Part shown: piece after piece, positions 26,702 to 34,469 of the stretch
How positions within the stretch are numbered: the stretch's first letter is position 1
Layout: every line of letters begins with the position of its first letter
Assembly: GCA_009781495.1 (NCBI GenBank)
Contig: WQYA01000003.1
Location: 40,643-104,642, forward strand
Length of the DNA stretch: 64,000 nucleotides
From: Cystobacterineae bacterium
GTDB lineage: Bacteria > Myxococcota > Myxococcia > Myxococcales > Myxococcaceae
Reading direction: 5' to 3'
Notes under the pieces: model-generated
Told to the model about the DNA's origin: nothing
Seen by the model: the letters and a program-made list of their open reading frames with translations, nothing else
The model's database searches: none
Made by a program: the position numbers and the translations under genes

Positions 26702-26727
26702 ACGGGGCCTCAAGGGCCCCGTTTTTT
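26702..26727 (+). terminator. Rho-independent terminator after the flotillin gene
   Basis: ACGGGGCC and GGGCCCCGT form a strong stem (26702-26709 with 26714-26722) with a 4-base loop, directly followed by T6. It closes the pspA-yqiJ-flotillin transcript. Confidence 0.9.
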
Positions 26728-26834
26728 GTCTGACGTTTGGCAGGCATCCTCAAAAGGTGCTTGGCAGCTCAAAACGGCTTCCCCTCTTCACGTTGAAGCA
26801 GAATTTGAAGCCACAGTACCGCCATGAAGGCGGC

Positions 26835-26870
26835 AAAAAAGAAGCCATGCGGGCTTCCTTCCGCATGGCT
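26835..26870 (-). terminator. Rho-independent terminator after the lipoprotein gene
   Basis: A 10-bp perfect stem (26843-26852 with 26861-26870) with 8-base loop; on the minus strand it is followed by TCTTTTTT (26835-26842). Confidence 0.85.
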
Positions 26871-26895
26871 TTCATTAAGCGTCAGGGGACTGCTG

Positions 26896-27426
26896 TCACA
26901 AAGGAGACGTCCTGTCTTGGGCGTCGGCACAAACGAATGTGGGCCCAAAACCACAATAAGGCCCGTTGTCCTTGAAGGCTGGGTCCTCCTCAATCTTTCC
27001 TTCTGTCGTCAACAAAAAATAGCAGCGCTCGCTTTTCACTTCCTCAGTTGAATTCGGACAGCTTGCCCTCTCATGGTGAAAACGATGGATTTCCAAGTTG
27101 CCTTGATAGACAACAATGTCCAATGGCTTTTGGAGAAATGTTTCTTCATCCTCTGTGCAAAACTCCACAACATGCTCAACACCCCATGCGCTGCATCCAT
27201 GGCTGTCTTTGGCCATGCATGTTTCCCGTTCTTTGAGCGGGACTCCGTTGATTTCAATCCGGAAAGTTTTGAATGAATCCGTTTCTCCATTGACATCCAC
27301 TTGGAGAGTATAGTTGCCAATACTAAAGTCGGCGCATTTAGCATCACCTTTGCATTGGGTATTCGGGCAACCCGACAAGAGCAAAAGAAGCACCAGCAGA
27401 GGGAACCACAAGCCTTTTTTCAACAT
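26896..27426 (-). CDS. cysteine-rich lipoprotein of unknown function
   Basis: The 176-residue product has a type II signal peptide: MLKKGLWFPLLVLLLLLSGC, the last Cys being the lipidation site. The mature part has nine or more Cys, suggesting a disulfide-rich extracytoplasmic domain, but no family I know. The start at 27426 has GGAGGAAGG in front; a longer frame to 27447 lacks this. A terminator follows. Similar small Cys-rich lipoproteins are common in Myxococcota. Confidence 0.75.
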   Translation of the reverse strand: MLKKGLWFPLLVLLLLLSGCPNTQCKGDAKCADFSIGNYTLQVDVNGETDSFKTFRIEINGVPLKERETCMAKDSHGCSAWGVEHVVEFCTEDEETFLQKPLDIVVYQGNLEIHRFHHERASCPNSTEEVKSERCYFLLTTEGKIEEDPAFKDNGPYCGFGPTFVCADAQDRTSPL

Positions 27427-27558
27427 CGTCCTTCCTCCTTCACACACTCTTTTGAATGATATTCTATTTCAAATATTCTGGTGCAATTCTTTTTCGGGCG
27501 GCTTCTTTGTCTGAGTCTTCTTTGAGGTGTTGAGGAATGCTGCCTAGAATTTCGCGGC

Positions 27559-28107
27559 TCAGCCGTTGCCTCTCTCAGGGGTTTTTGCCTCAATGGGAGG
27601 CTCGCTAGAGTGCTCCTCAAACAGCCTCTTTTTTTGTTTGGTGAAAAGTTTTGAAAACAGGCGGGCAGCCCATGAGGGCTCTTCTATGGACTGCATGGGC
27701 GGCACGGGAGATGGAGTCAATTGGGGCGCTGGGCGTTTCGTTGCCGGGCTGCCTTTGTGGAAAACCCAAACCTCTGCTTTCGGGGGTGGCTCTTTGGCTT
27801 CTGAAGCTTGCTTCTCTTGCTTGACTTCGCTGCGTTTCGCCCCAACAAGAAGTTTCTCCAACTTTCGAACAAGAGAAAGCAGTAACCGTTTTGCATGTGC
27901 GCGCTCATGCTTTGCAGCACGCAAGGCCTCATCCAAAACCAGGGAAATGTCATAGAGTCGATGGCGTTCGTCTGGAAGCGCAGCCAAAGCCAAAACTTGC
28001 TCATAAACGGTTTTGGCTTCGTCGAAGTATTGTTGCCATAGGCGGTTTAAAACCCAGCAAACAGCGTGCAGCGTTATCCGCTCGTCCTCGTTCAGTCCTT
28101 TAGGCAT
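27559..28107 (-). CDS. helical protein with charged low-complexity tail, unknown
   Basis: With the start at 28107 (MPKGLNEDERITL, GAGGG upstream) the product is 182 residues. Residues 1-95 are helical with regular Leu and Tyr and may bundle; the rest is rich in Lys, Glu and Pro and probably disordered. I recognise no family. It lies downstream of the rod-shaped RNA candidate on the same strand; in that case the RNA would be its long 5' leader or a separate transcript. Confidence 0.5.
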   Translation of the reverse strand: MPKGLNEDERITLHAVCWVLNRLWQQYFDEAKTVYEQVLALAALPDERHRLYDISLVLDEALRAAKHERAHAKRLLLSLVRKLEKLLVGAKRSEVKQEKQASEAKEPPPKAEVWVFHKGSPATKRPAPQLTPSPVPPMQSIEEPSWAARLFSKLFTKQKKRLFEEHSSEPPIEAKTPERGNG

Positions 28108-28198
28108 ATGGCCCTCAACACGCGAGACAACAACCCTGCCGTACGTTGGTTGGAGGCCGGTTAGCCCGGAGCCCAGCAAAGTGGCGGCTCAAACAGGT

Positions 28199-28347
28199 TA
28201 GAACTCCGGCATATCATCTGAAAAACCGGCGACCTCACGGTCCCCGTCCGAGCCGCCAGAAACCTGGAGGCATACAAACGAGAAGCCGCAGGCCGCCGGG
28301 CACTGCTGGGGGTACTCCTCGTTCAGATGATATAATTCGGGGTTCTA
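28199..28347 (-). ncRNA. rod-shaped structured RNA candidate (6S-like), strand uncertain
   Basis: The ends pair over 10 bp (28199-28208 with 28338-28347, one G-U) and then over a perfect 12 bp (28211-28222 with 28322-28333). An internal CCGGCG/CGCCGG stem (28226-28231 with 28294-28299) and a small hairpin (28251-28270) continue the rod, leaving a one-sided bubble at 28300-28321. Length and shape recall 6S RNA, and the plus strand has GUCCCC..GAGCC and CGAGAAGCC words like E. coli 6S, but a consensus-like promoter points to minus-strand transcription. No clear terminator on either side. The family is my inference. Confidence 0.4.
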
Positions 28348-28378
28348 AGCCCGGCTGCACTATCGCGCAGCGCAAGAG

Positions 28379-28407
28379 ATTAAGCCTCTCTTTTGCGGGG
28401 GTGTCAA
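28379..28407 (-). promoter_or_regulatory. sigma70-type promoter for the RNA candidate
   Basis: Minus strand: TTGACA (28407-28402), 17-base spacer, CTTAAT (28384-28379). Transcription would start near 28372 and run through the rod-shaped RNA toward the gene at 28107. Confidence 0.5.
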
Positions 28408-28486
28408 GGGGGGGGGATGTGGGGGAGGGTTTAGTTTTCTAGTGCTGCATCTATTTTTTTCAAATGTACAAAAAATAAGTTGTGTT

Positions 28487-29365
28487 ATGATTTTGAGGAA
28501 GAAGTATCAAAAGTTGATTTTAAAACAAATGGTTATGAGCACAGATAAACTATGCTGCATACAATGTGGAAAATGGAAACCTGTTTCCGAGTTTAATCTG
28601 GAGCATATCCTTCCTCGTGGATTTGGGAACGATGGTGAGACAGAGGCTGTATTAGAGAAAAAAATATGCAAGTCATGCAATGACAGCTATGGAAAAGCAA
28701 TAGACAAGCCATTCTTGCGGCATGTTTTTTCAAGGGAAATTGAAAAAAATCATGGCATGAAACGTAGGCATCCTAAAAACAAAATAGAAGTAACTGGTAG
28801 CGGTGTTTCTGTGATGCATGCAACGACTATCGCCCATGTGTTTGAATGTATCAAAATAGCATTTGAAACCCATATTAGATTTCTTGGCGATGAGTACCGC
28901 GACAATGTATTTTATGGCTTACGTCACTTATTGTCGGATATTATTGCGGGATATGAAATCTTAAGAAAAGATTTAAAAGGCAGGTTATCAAAAGGAGTTA
29001 CATTAGATAAAGTATGGGCTGAAATTGGACAAGCAGCAATATTCTCTAAACATTATGGTGTTATTTGTAGAAATATTTATAGGCTTGACAGAATTTCAGA
29101 CAACTATGATGAAGTTATTGCAAAGATTGAGTCAAGAAGTGGAGAAAATTCTTATGCTTCGTTGATACAGTTGGGTTGTTGGAATTTCGGAATTGCTGTT
29201 ATGGTTTGTTTGCAATCCTTGCCATCGATGGTCGTTTGTGTGAGCAATGAAGTGGATAGATATATCAATGAGTATGGACGGGATGGTATACACGTTATGG
29301 ATCTAAGAAGTTCTGGGAAATGGGTCGGTTTCGAGAGTGAAACGATTGATAACGAACATGATTAG
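28487..29365 (+). CDS. HNH-type endonuclease, AT-rich
   Basis: The product has an N-terminal HNH-like zinc site, CCIQCGKWKPVSEFNLEHILPRGFG followed by KICKSCNDSYGK: two Cys pairs around the EHILP core, as in HNH_5-type nucleases. The remaining 230 residues are mostly helical and unassigned. Start is unsure: ATGs at 28487, 28529 and 28535 and a GTG at 28442 all lack a convincing ribosome site. The gene is far more AT-rich than everything around it, sits alone beside an RNA candidate and runs convergent into trpA, so it is probably a recent arrival. A defence or mobile-element role is possible but not shown. Confidence 0.7.
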   Translation: MILRKKYQKLILKQMVMSTDKLCCIQCGKWKPVSEFNLEHILPRGFGNDGETEAVLEKKICKSCNDSYGKAIDKPFLRHVFSREIEKNHGMKRRHPKNKIEVTGSGVSVMHATTIAHVFECIKIAFETHIRFLGDEYRDNVFYGLRHLLSDIIAGYEILRKDLKGRLSKGVTLDKVWAEIGQAAIFSKHYGVICRNIYRLDRISDNYDEVIAKIESRSGENSYASLIQLGCWNFGIAVMVCLQSLPSMVVCVSNEVDRYINEYGRDGIHVMDLRSSGKWVGFESETIDNEHD

Positions 29366-29385
29366 GGTTATTCCCCTACCCCCAC

Positions 29386-30195
29386 TCACCGCGTCGCCTC
29401 TTTCATCTGCCTCACAAACCCCGTCAAGGCCTCGTGCATGGCGGCTTTGTCGTTCAAATGTTGCTCAACAAGGGCAACGCCTGCTGAGCCGGAAATGGCT
29501 CCGGCGGCACCGGCGGCAAGCGCGGTGCGGACGTGCTCCGGCGTTGAAATGCCAAAACCCACAACAGCGGGAGCTGCGCCGGCTGCCCTCAACGCCTCAA
29601 AACGTTGCGGCAACGGCGTCTGCATCTGTCTGTCGGCGCCCGTAACGCCTGCGCGGCCCAAAACATAGGTGTAGCCGCGGCCATGGCGTGCAACTTCCTT
29701 CAACGCTCCCTCGCCTATGTTGGGTGGGACGACGAAAACCGGTGAAACACCTGTCTCTGTTGCTGCCTCTATAAATGGCCCCGCTGCCCCTACCGGTATG
29801 TCCGCTGCCAATATGGAGTCCACTCCTGCGTTGGCCGCTTCGGCATAAAAGCTTTTTAGCCCACGGTGTATAATGAGGTTGGCATAGAGCAGAAGGCCCA
29901 TGGGGGTTTCAGGGTGCTTGGCGCGAATGCGTCGGCACAACTCCAAACAGTGCGCGGGTGTCACGCCTGCTTCCAAGGCGCGAAAACTGGAGCGCTGAAT
30001 CACCGGCCCGTCGGCCACGGCATTCGCAAACGGAATTCCCAATTCCAAAGCGTCGGCGCCGCTGCCCACCAAGGTGTCGACAATCTCAAAACTCGTCTCC
30101 ACGTCCGGGTCCCCCAGCACCACAAAAGGAATGAATGCGCCCTCTTTTTTCAACTGCAAACGATCAAACATTTTCTCATAGCGGTTGGTTTTCAT
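29386..30195 (-). CDS. trpA: tryptophan synthase alpha chain
   Basis: The 269-residue alpha subunit cleaves indole-3-glycerol phosphate and channels indole to TrpB. Catalytic Glu49 (ALELGIPF) and Asp60 (VADGP) are present, as are the GRAGVTGA loop with Thr183 and the GFGIS phosphate site. The loop-2 residues that are almost always SDP read ANA here, losing the Asp that pairs with a Lys of TrpB in the E. coli complex. It is the last gene of the operon; start at 30195 lies 19 bases after trpB. The downstream neighbour is the convergent HNH gene 20 bases away. Confidence 0.95.
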   Translation of the reverse strand: MKTNRYEKMFDRLQLKKEGAFIPFVVLGDPDVETSFEIVDTLVGSGADALELGIPFANAVADGPVIQRSSFRALEAGVTPAHCLELCRRIRAKHPETPMGLLLYANLIIHRGLKSFYAEAANAGVDSILAADIPVGAAGPFIEAATETGVSPVFVVPPNIGEGALKEVARHGRGYTYVLGRAGVTGADRQMQTPLPQRFEALRAAGAAPAVVGFGISTPEHVRTALAAGAAGAISGSAGVALVEQHLNDKAAMHEALTGFVRQMKEATR

Positions 30196-30214
30196 TCTCT
30201 GCTCCGTCGCACAG

Positions 30215-31423
30215 TTAAAATAAAAGGTGCTGCCTCACATGCTCCACGTCCTTGTCGCCACGCCCCGAGAGGTTCACCAACAACAGTTGCGGCTGCGTCG
30301 CTGCCTTGGCCAACTTCAAGGCGTGGGCAATGGCATGCGCGGACTCCAGCGCCGGAATAATGCCCTCTTCACGGGACAAGCGTTGAAAAGCTTCCAACGC
30401 TTCGTCGTCGCGAATGCCCACATATTCGGCGCGGCCGTCGGCATAGAGTTGCGCGTGTTGCGGGCCTACGCCAGGGTAGTCGAGGCCGGCAGAAATGGAA
30501 TGAGACTCGGCCACCTGGCCGTGCGCGTCCTGCAACACATAGCTATAGGTGCCGTGCAAAATTCCAGGACGGCCCTTCTGCAAAGTGGCGCCATGTTTGT
30601 CCGTGTGCAAACCGTGCCCCGCCGGCTCTACGCCAATCAACCGTACACTTGCTTCCTCAATAAAGTCGGCAAACAAACCTATGGCGTTGGAGCCGCCGCC
30701 AACGCAAGCGATGGCCGCATCGGGCAAGCGCCCTTCCCTCTCCAACATTTGTGCCTTAGCTTCACGGCCAATCACCCTTTGGAATTCACGTACCATGGTG
30801 GGAAAGGGGTGGGGGCCTGCCGCTGTCCCAAGGAGGTAGTGGGTGTTTGGGTAGCTTTGGGACCAGTCACGCAAAGCCTCGTTAACGGCGTCTTTCAGCG
30901 TGCCGCTTCCGCCTTCCACCGGCACCACTTCCGCACCCATCAGCCGCATGCGGAAGACGTTGGGGGCTTGGCGTTTCATGTCGGTGGCGCCCATATAAAT
31001 GCACGTCTGCATTTTAAACAAAGCGCCCACCAATGCCGTCGCTACACCGTGTTGCCCCGCACCGGTTTCGGCAATCAACCGCGTTTTCCCCATGCGCCTT
31101 GCCAACAATGCCTGCCCCAATACTTGGTTGGTTTTGTGCGCGCCGCCGTGCAACAAATCCTCGCGCTTCAAATAAAGTTTCGCCTTCGTCCCCGCGGTTA
31201 AATTTCTGCAGCAATATAACGGCGTCTCTCTGCCGGCATATTCTTTTAGCAGCGTTTCAAACTCCCGCTGAAAGGAGACGTCCGTTTGTGCATCCTCAAA
31301 AGCGTGCGCCAATTCATTCAACGTCGGCACCAAAATCTCCGGCACAAACATGCCGCCAAAGGGGCCAAAGGCGCCGTGCGTTATGTTCAACGACGCCATT
31401 TGTGTGGAATCAACCATTTTCAT
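30215..31423 (-). CDS. trpB: tryptophan synthase beta chain
   Basis: PLP-dependent subunit that joins indole and serine to give tryptophan; 402 residues. The PLP lysine is in [12 protein letters not shown], the Gly-rich phosphate site in [10 protein letters not shown], and the interface helix [14 protein letters not shown] keeps the Lys that contacts TrpA. The gene starts at 31423 with GAGAGGAGG inside the last trpCF codons and ATGA overlapping its stop, so translation is coupled. The N-terminus [19 protein letters not shown] closely resembles proteobacterial TrpB1. Confidence 0.96.
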   Translation of the reverse strand: MKMVDSTQMASLNITHGAFGPFGGMFVPEILVPTLNELAHAFEDAQTDVSFQREFETLLKEYAGRETPLYCCRNLTAGTKAKLYLKREDLLHGGAHKTNQVLGQALLARRMGKTRLIAETGAGQHGVATALVGALFKMQTCIYMGATDMKRQAPNVFRMRLMGAEVVPVEGGSGTLKDAVNEALRDWSQSYPNTHYLLGTAAGPHPFPTMVREFQRVIGREAKAQMLEREGRLPDAAIACVGGGSNAIGLFADFIEEASVRLIGVEPAGHGLHTDKHGATLQKGRPGILHGTYSYVLQDAHGQVAESHSISAGLDYPGVGPQHAQLYADGRAEYVGIRDDEALEAFQRLSREEGIIPALESAHAIAHALKLAKAATQPQLLLVNLSGRGDKDVEHVRQHLLF

Positions 31424-32805
31424 AAACCTCCTCTCAACTGAGAAAATAAACGCTTCAATGCCTCCGGGTTTTTCTCCCCGGGCGCATATTCCACCCCTGA
31501 GTTAACATCCAAGGCATAGGCCCCCAGGCGGTGCGCCTCCACCACATTTTCAGGGCTAACCCCACCTGCAACAATAAGCCGTGACAACAAGGAAGGTGAC
31601 AGCCCCCTCAACAATTCCCAATCAAAACATGTTCCGGTGCCGCCGCGCGCCGAAGGGTTGAACGCTTCCAAAAGCAACCTGTCGGCCCCCGTCTCTTTCA
31701 ACACCGCTTCAAGGGGAAACGCGGTGTTGAAAATGCGTATGGCTTTCCATATTTCACAGGCTGGAGGCAGCGCTTCTCGAAGGCTGCGCACATAGTCCGG
31801 GGACTCTTCGCCGTGCAGCTGAATGGCCACAAGTTGCAAAGCTTGTGCAAGGCGCGCAATACGTTCTGGGGTGTCGTTAACAAAAACGCCCACCATCGGC
31901 AAGGGCGAAGCGCAAACCACCTCGTGCGCCCGCTTCTCACTCACACAACGCGGAGAGTCCGCTGCGAAAATGACGCCGCCCAGGGAGGCCCCCGACGCAT
32001 AGGCCAACCTCGCCGCTTCTGGTGTTGTTAGGCCACAAATTTTGATGCGCCCAAAAACAAGTGCGCGCAGAGCCAAGTCAAGCCGCACTTCTTTCATTAA
32101 CTGGCTGCCAATAAGGAAGGCGTCTATGAAAGGGCTTAGCTTGTCTATGTCGGCACGGCTTTTAATTCCGGATTCGCTTATGGTGATGTGTCCTCTTGGA
32201 ATTTTGGGCGCGAGACGCAAAGTTGTGGACAAGTCCACTTCCATCGTTTTCAAGTTTCGGTTGTTGATGCCAATCATTTGCGCGCCGAGTTTCAGCGCCC
32301 TGTCCAACTCCTCTTCGTCGTGGACTTCTGTCAGCACGTCCATGGACAGTGCACGTGCCATCTTTGCACAACGCTGGTAGTTTGCGTCATTAAGGACGGA
32401 CAACATCAACAGCACCGCATCCGCACCGTGGACGCGCGCCTCAAGCACTTGGTAGGGCTCCAAAATGAAGTCCTTGCACAAAATCGGCTGCGTCAATGTG
32501 GCGCGTGCCTTTTTGAGGTTCTCAAAGCTGCCTTGGAAATAGGGCTCATCCGTCAACACAGAAACGGCGTCGGCGAAGTTGCGCAAGGCGTCTGCAATTT
32601 CTTCCATGTCAAAGTTGGGGCGAATCAGTCCTTCGGAGGGCGAGGCCTTTTTGCATTCGAAAACAAAGCGCAACCCCGGCTGTTGGAGCGCTTCGGCAAA
32701 ACGTCGCATCGTCGGCTGTGCCTGTTTTTCCAAGAGGGCAACCGGCGTTTTTTCAATGCGCGCAGCAATGTCTTTGCGTTTGCGCTCAATTATTTCAGCA
32801 AGCAT
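31420..32805 (-). CDS. trpCF: bifunctional indole-3-glycerol-phosphate synthase / phosphoribosylanthranilate isomerase
   Basis: A 461-residue TrpC-TrpF fusion performing two consecutive steps. The TrpC half (about 1-255) starts [16 protein letters not shown] and has the [11 protein letters not shown] motif, PILCKDFI and the GINNRNL and SESGI segments. The TrpF half (about 256-461) has [19 protein letters not shown] with the catalytic Cys, a D in VNDTPE and [16 protein letters not shown] at the end. The start at 32805 overlaps the trpD stop by 11 bases. A TrpC-TrpF fusion in this order is characteristic of gammaproteobacterial trp operons. Confidence 0.96.
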   Translation of the reverse strand: MLAEIIERKRKDIAARIEKTPVALLEKQAQPTMRRFAEALQQPGLRFVFECKKASPSEGLIRPNFDMEEIADALRNFADAVSVLTDEPYFQGSFENLKKARATLTQPILCKDFILEPYQVLEARVHGADAVLLMLSVLNDANYQRCAKMARALSMDVLTEVHDEEELDRALKLGAQMIGINNRNLKTMEVDLSTTLRLAPKIPRGHITISESGIKSRADIDKLSPFIDAFLIGSQLMKEVRLDLALRALVFGRIKICGLTTPEAARLAYASGASLGGVIFAADSPRCVSEKRAHEVVCASPLPMVGVFVNDTPERIARLAQALQLVAIQLHGEESPDYVRSLREALPPACEIWKAIRIFNTAFPLEAVLKETGADRLLLEAFNPSARGGTGTCFDWELLRGLSPSLLSRLIVAGGVSPENVVEAHRLGAYALDVNSGVEYAPGEKNPEALKRLFSQLRGGL

Positions 32806-33841
32806 GGCCACGCTTCTCCTCCCGTGTGTCCACGCTGTGGGAAAGGCGCGCCATCGCCTCCAAACGTTCCGCTGCTCGCCCACTTTCCAAAATGCTCCTG
32901 GCCATTTCAAAACCCTGTTTGAAGGAGTCCACCTTTTCCCCCAATGCCAACAAGGCCCCGGCGTTTACGGCTATTGCCGTTGCGTGCGCCTCATGCCCTC
33001 TGCCGCTCAACACCAAGCGAATTGCTTGCTCGTTTTCTTCGGGCGTGCCGCCAACAATGGAGGACAATGGAAATGTGCGCACGCCAAAATCCAAGGGGGT
33101 AAAACGGTGCGTCCTTATTTCGTTGTCCTTCAATTCAGCCGCATGGGTTTCGCCGTGCAACGCAATCTCGTCCAACCCTAAACCGTTCACCACCAATGCA
33201 CGCTCACAACCCAGAAGCTTCAACGTCTCTGCCACCAGTGTGCACAGCGTGTTGTCATAAACGCCGACCAACATAATGGGTGGACGGGCGGGGTTTACCA
33301 GGGGGCCCAGGAGGTTAAACATGGTCCGTGTCGCCAGCGCTTTGCGTACGGGCATCGCGTGGCCTATGCCCTTGTGGTAGTGCGGCGCATAGAGAAAAGT
33401 CACGCCTATGTCGTCAAGCAAACGGCGTGCCGTTGCCGGTTCCATGTCGAGTTTGACGCCGCAGCGCTCAAGCAAGTCCGCTGCGCCGCAACGCGATGAG
33501 GCCGCACGGTTTCCATGTTTCGCCACCGGCAACCCCGCCTCCGCTGCGACAAAAGTCACAGCCGTTGAAATGTTAATGGTGTTGGCGCCATCACCACCGG
33601 TGCCGACGATGTCGGCAAAAGGGTAGCTCGGGCGTGGAAAACCTCGTGCGCCCTCGCGCAAAGCCTGTGCTGCACCGGCAATTTCTTCGGCGGTTTCCCC
33701 GCGCAGTTTCAATGCCACCAACAGGGCAGCCATTTCTACGTCTCCAACCTCCCCACAAATAACGGCGTCGAAAAGCTTGCGGCTTTCCTCCCTCCCCATT
33801 GTCTCCCCTGTTAACAGCTTGCTTAAAATATGACTTAGCAT
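32795..33841 (-). CDS. trpD: anthranilate phosphoribosyltransferase
   Basis: TrpD adds phosphoribosyl to anthranilate; 348 residues from the start at 33841 (MLSHILSKLL). PRPP-binding IVGTGGDGANTINIST, KHGNRAASSRCGAADLLE and FNLLGPLVNPA are all present. It lies four bases after trpG and is a separate gene, not fused to it as in E. coli, an arrangement seen in Vibrio-type operons. The C-terminal 15 residues are charged and poorly conserved. Confidence 0.95.
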   Translation of the reverse strand: MLSHILSKLLTGETMGREESRKLFDAVICGEVGDVEMAALLVALKLRGETAEEIAGAAQALREGARGFPRPSYPFADIVGTGGDGANTINISTAVTFVAAEAGLPVAKHGNRAASSRCGAADLLERCGVKLDMEPATARRLLDDIGVTFLYAPHYHKGIGHAMPVRKALATRTMFNLLGPLVNPARPPIMLVGVYDNTLCTLVAETLKLLGCERALVVNGLGLDEIALHGETHAAELKDNEIRTHRFTPLDFGVRTFPLSSIVGGTPEENEQAIRLVLSGRGHEAHATAIAVNAGALLALGEKVDSFKQGFEMARSILESGRAAERLEAMARLSHSVDTREEKRGHAC

Positions 33842-33845
33842 GGCT

Positions 33846-34469
33846 TCACTGCCCCCTCTCCCTCTTTGAGTTGCTTGCTGCCAACGCCACATTGAAAACA
33901 TTGTTCAAAATGGTTTGTCCATATGTCGTCAAAATCGATTCGGGGTGAAATTGAAGGCCATAAATGGGCAGCGACTCGTGTGCCAAGGCCATCACCAACT
34001 TCTCGTCCTCAACATCCGTCGCTATGGCATGGAATGCCTTCGGTAACTTTTGCACCACCAAGGAGTGGTAGCGCCCAACCTCAAACGTTGGAGAGAATCC
34101 CGAAAACAAGGGGTGGCCCAAATGTTTGATGCGCGTTTTTTTGCCGTGGACAATGTTGCCCGCCCCCCCTATTTTCCCGCCAAAGGCCTCGGCAATCGCC
34201 TGGTGCCCCAAACATATGCCCAACATGGGCAGTTTCCCCGCCGCTTTTTGAATTAACTCCAGCATGCAACCTGCCTGCTTCGGCTCCCCCGGCCCTGGCG
34301 ACAACACCAGCAACACGGAATGCTTCTCGCGAGCAATGTCCAAGGCTGTTTCTGCACCAATGTCGTTGCGGTATACATCTATTTCAGCGCCAAGCAGCAA
34401 AAGCGCGTCCACCAGGTTGAAGGTGAATGAGTCAAAATTATCTATAAAGAGAATGTGTGGTTTAGACAT
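33846..34469 (-). CDS. trpG: anthranilate synthase glutamine amidotransferase subunit
   Basis: The 207-residue class I amidotransferase supplies ammonia to TrpE. The catalytic triad is visible: Cys in MLGICLGHQAIAEAFGG, and His and Glu in LQFHPESILT. FIDNFDSFTFNLVD opens the protein as in all TrpG. The start overlaps the end of trpE by eight bases, a coupling expected for subunits of one complex. Confidence 0.95.
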   Translation of the reverse strand: MSKPHILFIDNFDSFTFNLVDALLLLGAEIDVYRNDIGAETALDIAREKHSVLLVLSPGPGEPKQAGCMLELIQKAAGKLPMLGICLGHQAIAEAFGGKIGGAGNIVHGKKTRIKHLGHPLFSGFSPTFEVGRYHSLVVQKLPKAFHAIATDVEDEKLVMALAHESLPIYGLQFHPESILTTYGQTILNNVFNVALAASNSKRERGQ

